Source: an uncultured Rhodospirillales bacterium (GTDB taxonomy: Bacteria > Pseudomonadota > Alphaproteobacteria > Acetobacterales > Acetobacteraceae). From it: 59,105 nt of DNA. The stretch spans positions 1 to 59,105 of the forward strand of contig CAIYMY010000081.1 in assembly GCA_903927465.1 (NCBI GenBank), read 5' to 3'. Each line of letters opens with the position of its first letter. Position 1 is the stretch's first letter. Positions 8,254-16,109 of the stretch are shown here, in pieces. A model generated the notes under the pieces. It made no database searches, was not told the DNA's origin, and saw nothing but the letters and a program-made list of their open reading frames with translations. The position numbers and the translations under genes were made by a program.

Positions 8254-9885
8254 TCAGCCCTTCACATAACCAAGCGCGTGATCTGCGTGGCGACGTTCCG
8301 CTGAACGTTTGGTAGGATCACCAAAGCCGCCACCGCCGGAAGTCTCAAGCCTAACGATATCGCCCTTCAGCAAGCGCACCGCATCGCTTTTCGGTGCGAT
8401 GGGTGTTTCCTGCCCGTCGCGAATGCGCAGCAAGCGCCCAAGGCTGGCAGGCTTGCCGCCGGCAAGGCCATAGGGTGGAAAACGGAACCTATCCATATTC
8501 GCGGTGAAAATCCCAGCAGGGCTATCCACGCGCCATTCACGAATGAGGCCAAGCCCGCCGCGATACTGCCCATCACCACCAGAGTCAGGCTTCAGCCCGT
8601 AATACGTGATGGTCAGCGGCATTTGGCTTTCGATCATTTCGATCGGGATATTGCTGTTGTTGTGCATACCGAAGGACCAGGCATTCACGCCATCCTTGGC
8701 AGGGCTGGCGCCTGTGCCGCCGATTTCGATTTCCACCAGCACTTCACGCCCGCCATCCGCCGCTTCGGTTTGGAAGGTGGCCACGTAAGAACCGCCGTAA
8801 TAGGCAGCCGGCATGCGGTCCGGCAGCGCCTGGTGCAGGCAGCCGAACATGACATTGGCCAGCCGATGACAAACCGCGACACGATGAGCAACAGATGCCG
8901 GCGCGCGGCAGGATGTGACACTACCGTCGCGATGCCGAATGCGAATGGGGCGATAGCAGCCTGCATTGGCCGGCATGGCGCCATCAGTTGCCGCGATAAT
9001 GCTGTAATAGACAGCACAATTGGACATCGCCGGCGTGCAATTGATGGGACCACGCTGCTGATCCGCACAGGCGGTCAGATCAACTTCAATCTCATCACCC
9101 TTGATGGTGATGGAGGCATAAAGGCGCACCGGTTCACCGGATACACCATCATCATCGAGGAAATCTTCGAAGCTATAGGTGCCATCGGGCATGGCGCTAA
9201 TAGCGGCGCGCATTGCGGCTTCGCTCTGATCCAGGATACGGCCCGTTGCTTCAATCAGCGTCGCGGCACCATAGCGCGCGGCAATACGGCGGATGGAAGC
9301 AGCGCCAACCTCAAGGCTCGCCAATTGGGATTGCAAATCCCCCAGCATGAGGGCGGGCTTGCGCACATTCTGCCCGATCATGGCGTAGATGGCTTTGTTC
9401 AACACGCCGCCTTCAATCAGCTTGAGCGGCGGAATGCGGAGCCCTTCCTGAAAGACTTCCGTTGCTGTCGCGGCATAGGAACCAGGCGCCATGCCGCCCA
9501 TATCTATATGATGGCAAAGCGCGCCCACATAGGCCACGCGCTTGCCATCATGGAAAACCGGCTTGAAGACCAATATGTCGTTCAGGTGCTGTGCGCCGCA
9601 ATAGGGATCATTGGTGGCAACAACATCGTCTTCGCGCCAATCCGCGGCATCCACGAAGCGATCCAGCAATATGCGCAGCGCCGCGCCCATGGAATTCAAA
9701 TGCTGCGGGATGCGTGCGGATTGCGCGACATTATTACCATCAGCATCAAAGACCGCTGTCGAATAGTCCAGCAATTCGCGCACCGTGGTGCTGCGGCTGG
9801 TGCGCCAGATGGTGATATCCATCTCGGACGCTGCCGCTGTCAGCGCATTGCGGATCACTTCGATTTCGATGGGACCAAGGCTCAT
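8254..9885 (-). CDS. hyuB: Hydantoinase/oxoprolinase subunit B
   Basis: 543 residues from ATG at 9885, preceded by CAGGAGGATCGCG; its start overlaps the hyuA stop by four bases. HyuB pairs with HyuA to form an ATP-dependent amidohydrolase that opens five-membered lactam or imide rings (5-oxoproline, N-methylhydantoin and relatives). Family landmarks are IEIEVIRNALTAAASEMDIT, TVRELLDYSTAVFD, IPQHLNSMGAAL, the DPYCGAQHLNDILVFKPVF and CHHIDMGGMAPGS pair with conserved Asp/His residues, and the Gly-rich end LETSGGGGFGDP. It is the last gene of a TRAP-hyuA-hyuB unit, which suggests the TRAP system imports the ring compound. The true substrate is not determined by sequence. Confidence 0.92.
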   Translation of the reverse strand: MSLGPIEIEVIRNALTAAASEMDITIWRTSRSTTVRELLDYSTAVFDADGNNVAQSARIPQHLNSMGAALRILLDRFVDAADWREDDVVATNDPYCGAQHLNDILVFKPVFHDGKRVAYVGALCHHIDMGGMAPGSYAATATEVFQEGLRIPPLKLIEGGVLNKAIYAMIGQNVRKPALMLGDLQSQLASLEVGAASIRRIAARYGAATLIEATGRILDQSEAAMRAAISAMPDGTYSFEDFLDDDGVSGEPVRLYASITIKGDEIEVDLTACADQQRGPINCTPAMSNCAVYYSIIAATDGAMPANAGCYRPIRIRHRDGSVTSCRAPASVAHRVAVCHRLANVMFGCLHQALPDRMPAAYYGGSYVATFQTEAADGGREVLVEIEIGGTGASPAKDGVNAWSFGMHNNSNIPIEMIESQMPLTITYYGLKPDSGGDGQYRGGLGLIREWRVDSPAGIFTANMDRFRFPPYGLAGGKPASLGRLLRIRDGQETPIAPKSDAVRLLKGDIVRLETSGGGGFGDPTKRSAERRHADHALGYVKG

Positions 9886-11951
9886 GGCGCGATCCTCCTG
9901 GCGATCAAGGCGCCGCCAGCTGCAAGCCTTGCTTGCCAGGCGCGGGAAATCCAATGGGTAGCGAAGGCTTCTTCAATGATGGCAGGGCCTTCGACCAGAT
10001 CTTCGGCGCCAAGCGCTTCGCGGTCCCAGACGGTCACGTCGCACCATTGCTGGCCATCAAAGGCGCGGCGCTTTGCTTTGCGCGCCGGGCGGGCAGCCGG
10101 GGTTGGTTCGCGCAATACTGGTTTCGCAAGTTTGCCTTTTGCAATGGCGCGGAAGGTGACGATTTCCACCGCTTCATCCTGATTGGAATAGGAAAAGCGC
10201 TGCTTATGCGTGGCATGAAAGCGTTGGATCAGGTCAGCCAAGGCAGCTTCATCCGGGGCGTGTAGTTGGCCCCATGGGACAAGCAGTTCAAAGGCCTGGC
10301 CGTGATAGCGCATGTCAGCGGCAATCGTGATTTCACGCTCATCAGTTGGAATGCCGTCTTGTGCCAGTCTCGCATCCGCGGCCTGGCGCAATTCAGCGAT
10401 GATGTCGCGCATCTGTGGCAGACCGCATGGTTCAGCGCGCGTCAGTCGCGTGCGCGCCAAATCCTGCACCAGATCAGAAAAAAGGATGCCATAGGCAGAA
10501 AGCGTGCCGGGTTCGCGCGGGAAGATCACTTCCGTGATGCCCATTTCCTCGGCCACTTCGATGGCGTGCAACCCGCCAGCACCGCCGAAGGACAGCAGTG
10601 CGAAGTCACGCGGATCAAGCCCTTTTTCGAATAGCGAAAGCCGCACCGCGGCACCGAGATTGGCGTTGGTAACCGTCAGCATACCCGCTGCCGCCTGTTC
10701 CAACGACAAATGCAACGGCGCGCCGATGCGTGTTTCAATCGCGGCGCGCGTGGCCGGCATATCAAGTTTGATTGCGCCGCCAAGGAAGAAATCAGGGTCA
10801 AGGCGGCCGAGTGCCAGATTGGCATCCGTGACTGTGGGTTCCGTACCGCCGCGCCCATAGGCAACCGGCCCGGGCCGTGCGCCGGCGCTACGCGGACCAA
10901 CCGTGAGCCGCCCGGCAGCGTCAACGGAGCCGATGGAACCGCCACCGGCGCCGATGGTGCGCATTTCCACCATGGGCAGGCGCACGGGCAGACGGTCAAT
11001 CTCGCCCTGCGTAATCACGGAAACGCGCCCGCCTTGCACCACAGAGACATCATAGGATGTGCCGCCCATATCCACCGCAACCAGATTGGGACGCGCGAGC
11101 AATTCCGAAATGCGCCCTGCCGCCAAGGCGCCGCCCGATGGGCCGGAGAGCAATAGCCGCGCCGGTTGTTCAGCCGCCATGCGCAGGCTGCATACGCCGC
11201 CATTGGATTGCACCAGGAAGACAAGCGGCGAAAATCCATCCTCCCCCAAACGCTTTTCAAGCCGGTCCAGATAGGCTTTAACCACCGGCATCAGAAGCGC
11301 GTTCAGCACAGTGGTGGAACAACGCTCATATTCGCGGATTTCCGGCGAAATATCAGCAGAAAGTGAAATGGGTAGATCGGGGCGCGCGGCCTGGATCAGC
11401 GCAGCCAGGCGCTTTTCATGGGCTGGATTGGCATAGGCGTGCAGCAGCGAAATCGCGATGGTCTCGGCACCAAGATGTTGGATGCGATCCAGCAGCCCCG
11501 GTAGTTGCGTTTCATCCAGGGATATTTCAGCGCTACCGTCTGCGCGCAAACGCTCCTGCACGCCAAGCCGGCGGTTGCGCGGGATCAGCGTTGGGAAAGG
11601 TTCCTGCGCCAACCCGTAGATATCGCGCCGGACATGGCGGTTGATTTCGAGCACATCCTCAAAACCCGCCGTGGTCAGCAAAACGCCGCGCGCGAGCTTT
11701 CTTTCCAGCACTGCATTGGTGGCGATGGTGGTGCCATGCAGCAAAAGCCCGACATCGGCCAGCGCGAAACCGAAGCGTTCCGCGGCTTCCTTGACGCCCG
11801 TCAAAAGGCCGATCGAAGGGTCTTCCGGCGTTGTCGGCGTTTTCCATGCTTGCGCCACGCCAAGGCGCGCGTCCAGGACTTGCAGATCGGTAAAAGTGCC
11901 GCCGATATCAACAGCGATGCGAATCGGGCGCGTGGTGGTTTCGATGCTCAA
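9882..11951 (-). CDS. hyuA: Hydantoinase/oxoprolinase subunit A
   Basis: The ATPase-fold partner of HyuB. I place the start at TTG 11949-11951, giving 689 residues and twelve residues before the phosphate-binding AVDIGGTFTDLQ, which fits the family; an upstream in-frame TTG at 11999 would overlap the TRAP permease more deeply. Visible motifs are LLLHGTTIATNAVLERK, TAGFEDVLEINRH, VVKAYLDRLEKRL, LVFLVQSNGGV, LSGPSGGALAAGRI, VAVDMGGTSYDVSVV and RTIGAGGGSIGSVDAAGRL. These make up the ASKHA-type nucleotide-binding core. It is flanked by TRAP permease (23 bases upstream) and hyuB (overlap). With HyuB it should couple ATP hydrolysis to ring opening in the cytoplasm. Confidence 0.93.
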   Translation of the reverse strand: MSIETTTRPIRIAVDIGGTFTDLQVLDARLGVAQAWKTPTTPEDPSIGLLTGVKEAAERFGFALADVGLLLHGTTIATNAVLERKLARGVLLTTAGFEDVLEINRHVRRDIYGLAQEPFPTLIPRNRRLGVQERLRADGSAEISLDETQLPGLLDRIQHLGAETIAISLLHAYANPAHEKRLAALIQAARPDLPISLSADISPEIREYERCSTTVLNALLMPVVKAYLDRLEKRLGEDGFSPLVFLVQSNGGVCSLRMAAEQPARLLLSGPSGGALAAGRISELLARPNLVAVDMGGTSYDVSVVQGGRVSVITQGEIDRLPVRLPMVEMRTIGAGGGSIGSVDAAGRLTVGPRSAGARPGPVAYGRGGTEPTVTDANLALGRLDPDFFLGGAIKLDMPATRAAIETRIGAPLHLSLEQAAAGMLTVTNANLGAAVRLSLFEKGLDPRDFALLSFGGAGGLHAIEVAEEMGITEVIFPREPGTLSAYGILFSDLVQDLARTRLTRAEPCGLPQMRDIIAELRQAADARLAQDGIPTDEREITIAADMRYHGQAFELLVPWGQLHAPDEAALADLIQRFHATHKQRFSYSNQDEAVEIVTFRAIAKGKLAKPVLREPTPAARPARKAKRRAFDGQQWCDVTVWDREALGAEDLVEGPAIIEEAFATHWISRAWQARLAAGGALIARRIAP

Positions 11952-11974
11952 GGTTTGGATCCGTCGAGAAAAGG

Positions 11975-13339
11975 TCAGCTCATGACGCTTGGTAGCCAAA
12001 GCGCCAGACCAGGGAATATCATCAGAAGCGCTACGGCCAAAAGATAGACGGCTAGGAAGGGCATGACGCCGGCGAAGACATCCGTGATGGGACCGGGACG
12101 TTTTCGCATGCCTTGCAGGACATACATGACTGTCCCATCGGGCGGGCTGATTTGGGCGATTTCCACCAGCATGGTGACGATAACGCCAAACCAGATAGGG
12201 TCATAGCCAAGCGCTGTGACGATGGGAAAGACTACAGGCACGGTGGTAATGATCATGGAAAAGCCTTCCATGAATGTGCCGAGGGCAATGTAAAGCGCAA
12301 TGATGCAAAGCATGATGGCCCAGGGTGGAATGGGCAGGCCAGAGATCATGCCCGCGAGTGCTTGCGGCACATTGATCAGCGTCAGGATATAGTTCAGCAA
12401 ATAGGCGCCAAACAAGATCAGGCCAAGCAGCGCCGTATTGCGCGCCGTCGCCTCGGCTGAGGCATTCAGCATGCGCAGTGTCAGCTTGCCATCAAGTGCC
12501 GCGAAAAATGCCGCGCCAACAACACCAAGCGCGGCAGCTTCGGTCGGCGTGGCGAAGCCGCCATAGATAGAGCCCAATACCAGCAGAATCAGCAATATCG
12601 TCGGCACAAGATCAACCAACGCGCGGAGCTTCATGGCAAGCGGCAGCTTGGCCGGCTTTTCCATGGGATGCGTCAGGCCATGCGCCAGGATCACCATAAT
12701 GAAAAGCCCGGTGACGAGCAGCGAAGGAATGATCGCGGCGATATAAAGCGCACCTACCGAGGTTTCCGTGATCAACCCATAGATGATGAAGGTGATGCCC
12801 GGTGGAATCAGATTGCCCAAGGCGCCGCCGGCAGCGAGCGAACCCAGCACCATGCGCTGACTATATTTCGTATCTTGAAAATAGGGTAGTGCCACCGAGC
12901 CCATAGTCGCAGCGGTTGCAACTGAACTGCCGGAGATTGCAGAAAACACCGCGCAGGAGACGATATTGGTATGCAGCAAGCCGCCTGGCATGCGGTTCAG
13001 CCAGACATTCAGCGCGCGATACAGCCTATCAGAAAGACCAGCGCGCAGCAGGATTTCGCCCATTAACAGGAATAGCGGTACCGCAATCAGCACGAAGTTT
13101 GACGATGGCGCCCAAAGTGTTTGTCCCATGAAGGCCCACCAGGGGCGATCAGAAAACAAAAAGCCGACCAGAACGCCAAGAATGCCGAGCACGGCTGCGA
13201 TATAAACACCCGAGCCGAAAAACAGCACGAAAATGCCCACCAGCATCAGAATTTCAGCAATGGGCAGGGCTTGCGCGCCGGTTGCTGCGGCGAAAACGGT
13301 CACTGCCAATAGACCCAACAGAAAGACAATCGCAATCAT
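11975..13339 (-). CDS. dctM: TRAP transporter large permease (DctM family)
   Basis: 454 residues and about twelve hydrophobic helices, the channel-forming subunit of a tripartite ATP-independent periplasmic transporter. Family features are FLLMGEILLRAGLSDRLYRA, VFSAISGSSVATAATMGSVA, GSLAAGGALGNLIPPGITFI, FATPTEAAALGVVGA and LVEIAQISPPDG. It overlaps dctQ by four bases at its start and ends just before hyuA. Such systems use a sodium or proton gradient to import carboxylates and other small anions captured by DctP. The neighbouring hydantoinase suggests a cyclic ureide, imide or oxo-amino acid as cargo, as an inference. Confidence 0.95.
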   Translation of the reverse strand: MIAIVFLLGLLAVTVFAAATGAQALPIAEILMLVGIFVLFFGSGVYIAAVLGILGVLVGFLFSDRPWWAFMGQTLWAPSSNFVLIAVPLFLLMGEILLRAGLSDRLYRALNVWLNRMPGGLLHTNIVSCAVFSAISGSSVATAATMGSVALPYFQDTKYSQRMVLGSLAAGGALGNLIPPGITFIIYGLITETSVGALYIAAIIPSLLVTGLFIMVILAHGLTHPMEKPAKLPLAMKLRALVDLVPTILLILLVLGSIYGGFATPTEAAALGVVGAAFFAALDGKLTLRMLNASAEATARNTALLGLILFGAYLLNYILTLINVPQALAGMISGLPIPPWAIMLCIIALYIALGTFMEGFSMIITTVPVVFPIVTALGYDPIWFGVIVTMLVEIAQISPPDGTVMYVLQGMRKRPGPITDVFAGVMPFLAVYLLAVALLMIFPGLALWLPSVMS

Positions 13340-13977
13340 GATTGCAGCCTCGGCGCTTCATGCGCCATGGCGACAGCTTCTAACGCTTCGTCGGTTTCAT
13401 CCTTCAGTGTGCGGGACCCGAGCAGCTCATCCAATTCCTCTGGCTGCCCCGCCAGAATGGAAAGGCTTGCTTCCAGTATCAGCACCGCGGCCATGATGGC
13501 GAAGGTGATGATGCCAAATGCCCAAATACCCTGTGGCCAGATCATTTCAATCCGCAACGCAGAATTGTCATGGGCATTGAACAGCGCACTTTCATCCACC
13601 AATTCCAGCGCGGCCCAGGCGAAGAAAATGCCAAGTCCCAGCAGCAAGGTCAGCGAGAAAAGATGCAGCCAGGCGCGCAGACCAAGCGGCAGGCGCATCA
13701 TGAAGACGTCCACACGGATATGCGCACGCCGCGCCAACGTATGCGCCAAAGCCCAGGCAATGCCGCCCGCCAGCATATAGCCAGTGACTTCCACCGTAGC
13801 CTTGGAGGAAAAGCCGAAAAAACTCCGCGCGACAATGTCAAAAGTGATGAAGCAGGCGCAGAGAATATAATTCCAGCCAGCAATATGCGCCATCACGGCA
13901 GCCAGCGCGGCGACCCAAAGCCGGAGTCGCCGCGCCGTATGCAGCCATGCTGGGGCCGTGCTGGCGCCGTTGCTCAT
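13336..13977 (-). CDS. dctQ: TRAP transporter small permease (DctQ family)
   Basis: 213 residues with four hydrophobic segments, the usual DctQ topology. The N-terminal 30 residues are polar, then the helices begin. A typical stretch, ARRAHIRVDVFMMRLPLG, lies between the second and third helices. The C-terminal 40 residues are an acidic cytoplasmic tail ending HEAPRLQS. Both ends overlap neighbours by ATGA, with dctP before it and dctM after it, so the three TRAP genes are a tight translational unit. Confidence 0.9.
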   Translation of the reverse strand: MSNGASTAPAWLHTARRLRLWVAALAAVMAHIAGWNYILCACFITFDIVARSFFGFSSKATVEVTGYMLAGGIAWALAHTLARRAHIRVDVFMMRLPLGLRAWLHLFSLTLLLGLGIFFAWAALELVDESALFNAHDNSALRIEMIWPQGIWAFGIITFAIMAAVLILEASLSILAGQPEELDELLGSRTLKDETDEALEAVAMAHEAPRLQS

Positions 13978-15044
13978 CCGCCGAAGCGCACGCCGCTGAT
14001 GGGCGCAATCACATCGTTGTAGACTTCACCGCAACGCGCGCCGCAGCGGCGCACCCAACCAGGCAATACGGTGGTGCGGAAAATTTCCTTCGCTTGTGCC
14101 TTATCGGCGGCGGAAGCTGTCACTTCCGTCATGGGCCGCGCGGCGAGGTTATGGATGCTGCAACCAGCGGCGCGACCGATATTGCAATCAATGCCATCGC
14201 GCGTGGCAGCTAGGCCAAGCGCCCATTGCTGGTTGCTCACTTCCTTCATGGTCGCTTCCATGAAGTCACGCACGGCAGGTTCCAGACGGTTCCACCAATT
14301 CAGGTTCACAAGATATCCTGCAACAGCCCAGGAAACCGGCAGGTCAGAGATATGCGTGGAAACTTCCGGCCAGCGCGCGGCGGCACCGGAACCGGAACCG
14401 GTGATGGCGCAATCCACCACACCGCGTTCCAAAGCAGAATAAACTTCAGGGAATCCGATGCTGACCGGCTGTGCGCCGATGGTGGTGAAGAAATCCACCA
14501 GTGAATTACCGAATGTGCGAATGCGGCGACCGCGCAAATCGTTCAGGCTGGTGAAGGGGGCGCGGCAGAATACCACCTGCGCCGGGAAGGGATACATCGC
14601 GACAAGCCGCGCGCCGAAGCGTTCCAGATCCCGATTGGCAACGGGCAGCACCGCTTCTGCAATGCGGCGCGCGTCGTTGATGTCTGGTGCGAGGCCCGCC
14701 AAATCAATGCCATCCAGAATGGGAACATCGCCGGACAGAGTCGTCAGCGTGCCAGCGCCGATTTCAACCTGACCGGAGCGCACCAGGCGGACGATTTCAT
14801 TGCCGGCCAGATTGCGTTCTGCATGGGTCGAAAGCTGCACTTGCACGCGCCCATTGCTGCGCGCTGCGGTGCCATCGCGCAGAACCGGAATATCCACGCG
14901 GGTATATTGCGGCTGTGTCGGCAGTGGTTGGGTTACCGCAGAAATGCGAATGGGCGCGCCCGCCGGTAGGGTTGGTAGCTGTGCGAGCGCGGAAAAAGTG
15001 ACGCCGCTTGCCAAGACGACACCGGCAAAGAGTTGTTTCAGCAT
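13974..15044 (-). CDS. dctP: TRAP transporter substrate-binding protein (DctP family)
   Basis: 356 residues. GGAGGAC lies just before the ATG and a signal peptide ends near SGVTFSALA. The mature protein has the DctP fold landmarks: VQVQLSTHAERNLAGNEIVR, QVVFCRAPFTSLNDLRGRRI with the carboxylate-binding arginine region, then VSIGFPEVYSALERGVVDC. Two cysteines occur in the C-terminal part around NIGRAAGCSIH and RRCGARCGEV. It is the first gene of the TRAP-hyuA-hyuB unit; the 152-base gap to the upstream hydrolase gene holds a small hairpin. The ligand is unknown, and cytoplasmic chemistry downstream points to a ring compound with a carboxylate or imide. Confidence 0.9.
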   Translation of the reverse strand: MLKQLFAGVVLASGVTFSALAQLPTLPAGAPIRISAVTQPLPTQPQYTRVDIPVLRDGTAARSNGRVQVQLSTHAERNLAGNEIVRLVRSGQVEIGAGTLTTLSGDVPILDGIDLAGLAPDINDARRIAEAVLPVANRDLERFGARLVAMYPFPAQVVFCRAPFTSLNDLRGRRIRTFGNSLVDFFTTIGAQPVSIGFPEVYSALERGVVDCAITGSGSGAAARWPEVSTHISDLPVSWAVAGYLVNLNWWNRLEPAVRDFMEATMKEVSNQQWALGLAATRDGIDCNIGRAAGCSIHNLAARPMTEVTASAADKAQAKEIFRTTVLPGWVRRCGARCGEVYNDVIAPISGVRFGG

Positions 15045-15141
15045 CGGGAAGTCCTCCGGGTTAAAGTGATTGTTCTTAGTCCATCACGGGTCTGTCTATG
15101 CGTCGAGGGGGCACGTCCGAGAATCTCAAGAATTCCCGCCT

Positions 15142-15164
15142 GCCTGCCTGCGATGATGGCAGGC
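15142..15164 (-). terminator. Small GC-rich hairpin between the CE4 hydrolase and dctP
   Basis: GCCTGCC (15142-15148) and GGCAGGC (15158-15164) form a perfect 7-base stem with a 9-base loop. A further TGCC direct repeat sits next to it. No T-run follows on the minus strand, so it may be an mRNA-stabilising or attenuating hairpin rather than a full rho-independent terminator. Confidence 0.25.
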
Positions 15165-15196
15165 AAGCGCGCATTTGCTCGCCTGTTGGGCCTACT

Positions 15197-16105
15197 TTAC
15201 TTCGCGGGATGCACCGCCATCCAATGACGAGCGATATCCACGCGACGCGTAATCCACACATCGCGCTTTTCCGACATGTAATCCAGCAGCCTTTGCAGCG
15301 CGACCGCGCGCGCGGGATGGCCGATCAGGCGCATATGCAGCCCGACCGACATCATCTTGGGCTGACCCTTGCGGCCTTCTTCATAAAGCATGTCGAAGGC
15401 GTCACGGATATAGGAAAACCACTGATCGGATGTGCCCATCCAGCCGGCATATTTGCCGTCATTATTCGTCAGTGAATACGGCACTACCAGATGCGGCTTT
15501 TCGTTCACGCGTGTCCAGATTGGCAATTCATCGCCGTAATAGTCACTATCGTACAGAAACCCGCCTTCTTCCACGACCAGCCGGCGCGTATTCACTGAAG
15601 GTCCATAGCGGCAATACCAGCCATCTGGCCGATGCCCGACGGTTTTTTGCTGGCTTTCGATGGCCTTGCAAATGTGATCGCGTTCTTCTTCTTCTGATAA
15701 CTCGAAATGCTTCACCCAGCGCCAGCCATGAGAACAGACATCATAGCCAGCGGCCTTAATGGCGGCGGCCGCTTCGGGATTGCGTTCCAGCGCCAGCGCG
15801 CAGCCAAAAATCGTGACGGGAAGATTGCGTTCCTGGAACAGCCGATGCAGGCGCCAAAAACCAACCCGGCTGCCATATTCAAACATACCCTCGGCCGCCA
15901 AATCGCGGCCTGATTTCACCTGATTGAGGCCATGCGCTTCGGTCAAGCCATTTTCCGTGAAGCCATCGCCAAGTTCAAAGGATGGCTCACTGCCTTCCTC
16001 ATAATTGATCACGAAATTCACGGCGAGTTTCGCACCACCTGGCCATTGCGGGTCCGGCGGATTTGCGCCGTAGCCGATAAAATCTCGCGTGACTTGATAG
16101 GTCAT
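15197..16105 (-). CDS. Polysaccharide-deacetylase-fold hydrolase, allantoinase-like (second copy)
   Basis: 302 residues from ATG 16105, preceded by GGAAGGAATTGACGCC. It matches the 4950-5843 protein in plan: IGYGANPPDPQWPGGAKLAV, VINYEEGSEPSFELGDG, EYGSRVGFWRL, then GYDVCSHGWRWVKHFELSEEE and VGHRPDGWYCRYGPSVNTR. The first histidine of the HExxxHGW motif seen in the other copy is replaced (YDVCSHGW), so metal or substrate contacts must differ. It starts four bases after the stop of the molybdenum subunit gene and is therefore probably in the same transcript. An amidohydrolase acting on a hydroxylated N-ring product would fit, but this is inference. Confidence 0.83.
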   Translation of the reverse strand: MTYQVTRDFIGYGANPPDPQWPGGAKLAVNFVINYEEGSEPSFELGDGFTENGLTEAHGLNQVKSGRDLAAEGMFEYGSRVGFWRLHRLFQERNLPVTIFGCALALERNPEAAAAIKAAGYDVCSHGWRWVKHFELSEEEERDHICKAIESQQKTVGHRPDGWYCRYGPSVNTRRLVVEEGGFLYDSDYYGDELPIWTRVNEKPHLVVPYSLTNNDGKYAGWMGTSDQWFSYIRDAFDMLYEEGRKGQPKMMSVGLHMRLIGHPARAVALQRLLDYMSEKRDVWITRRVDIARHWMAVHPAK

Positions 16106-16109
16106 GGCG

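Noticed and set aside
8623-10182. 519-codon plus-strand frame opposite hyuB/hyuA
   Set aside because: It is antisense to two clear hydantoinase genes and its translation is His/Gly-rich without any recognisable domain.
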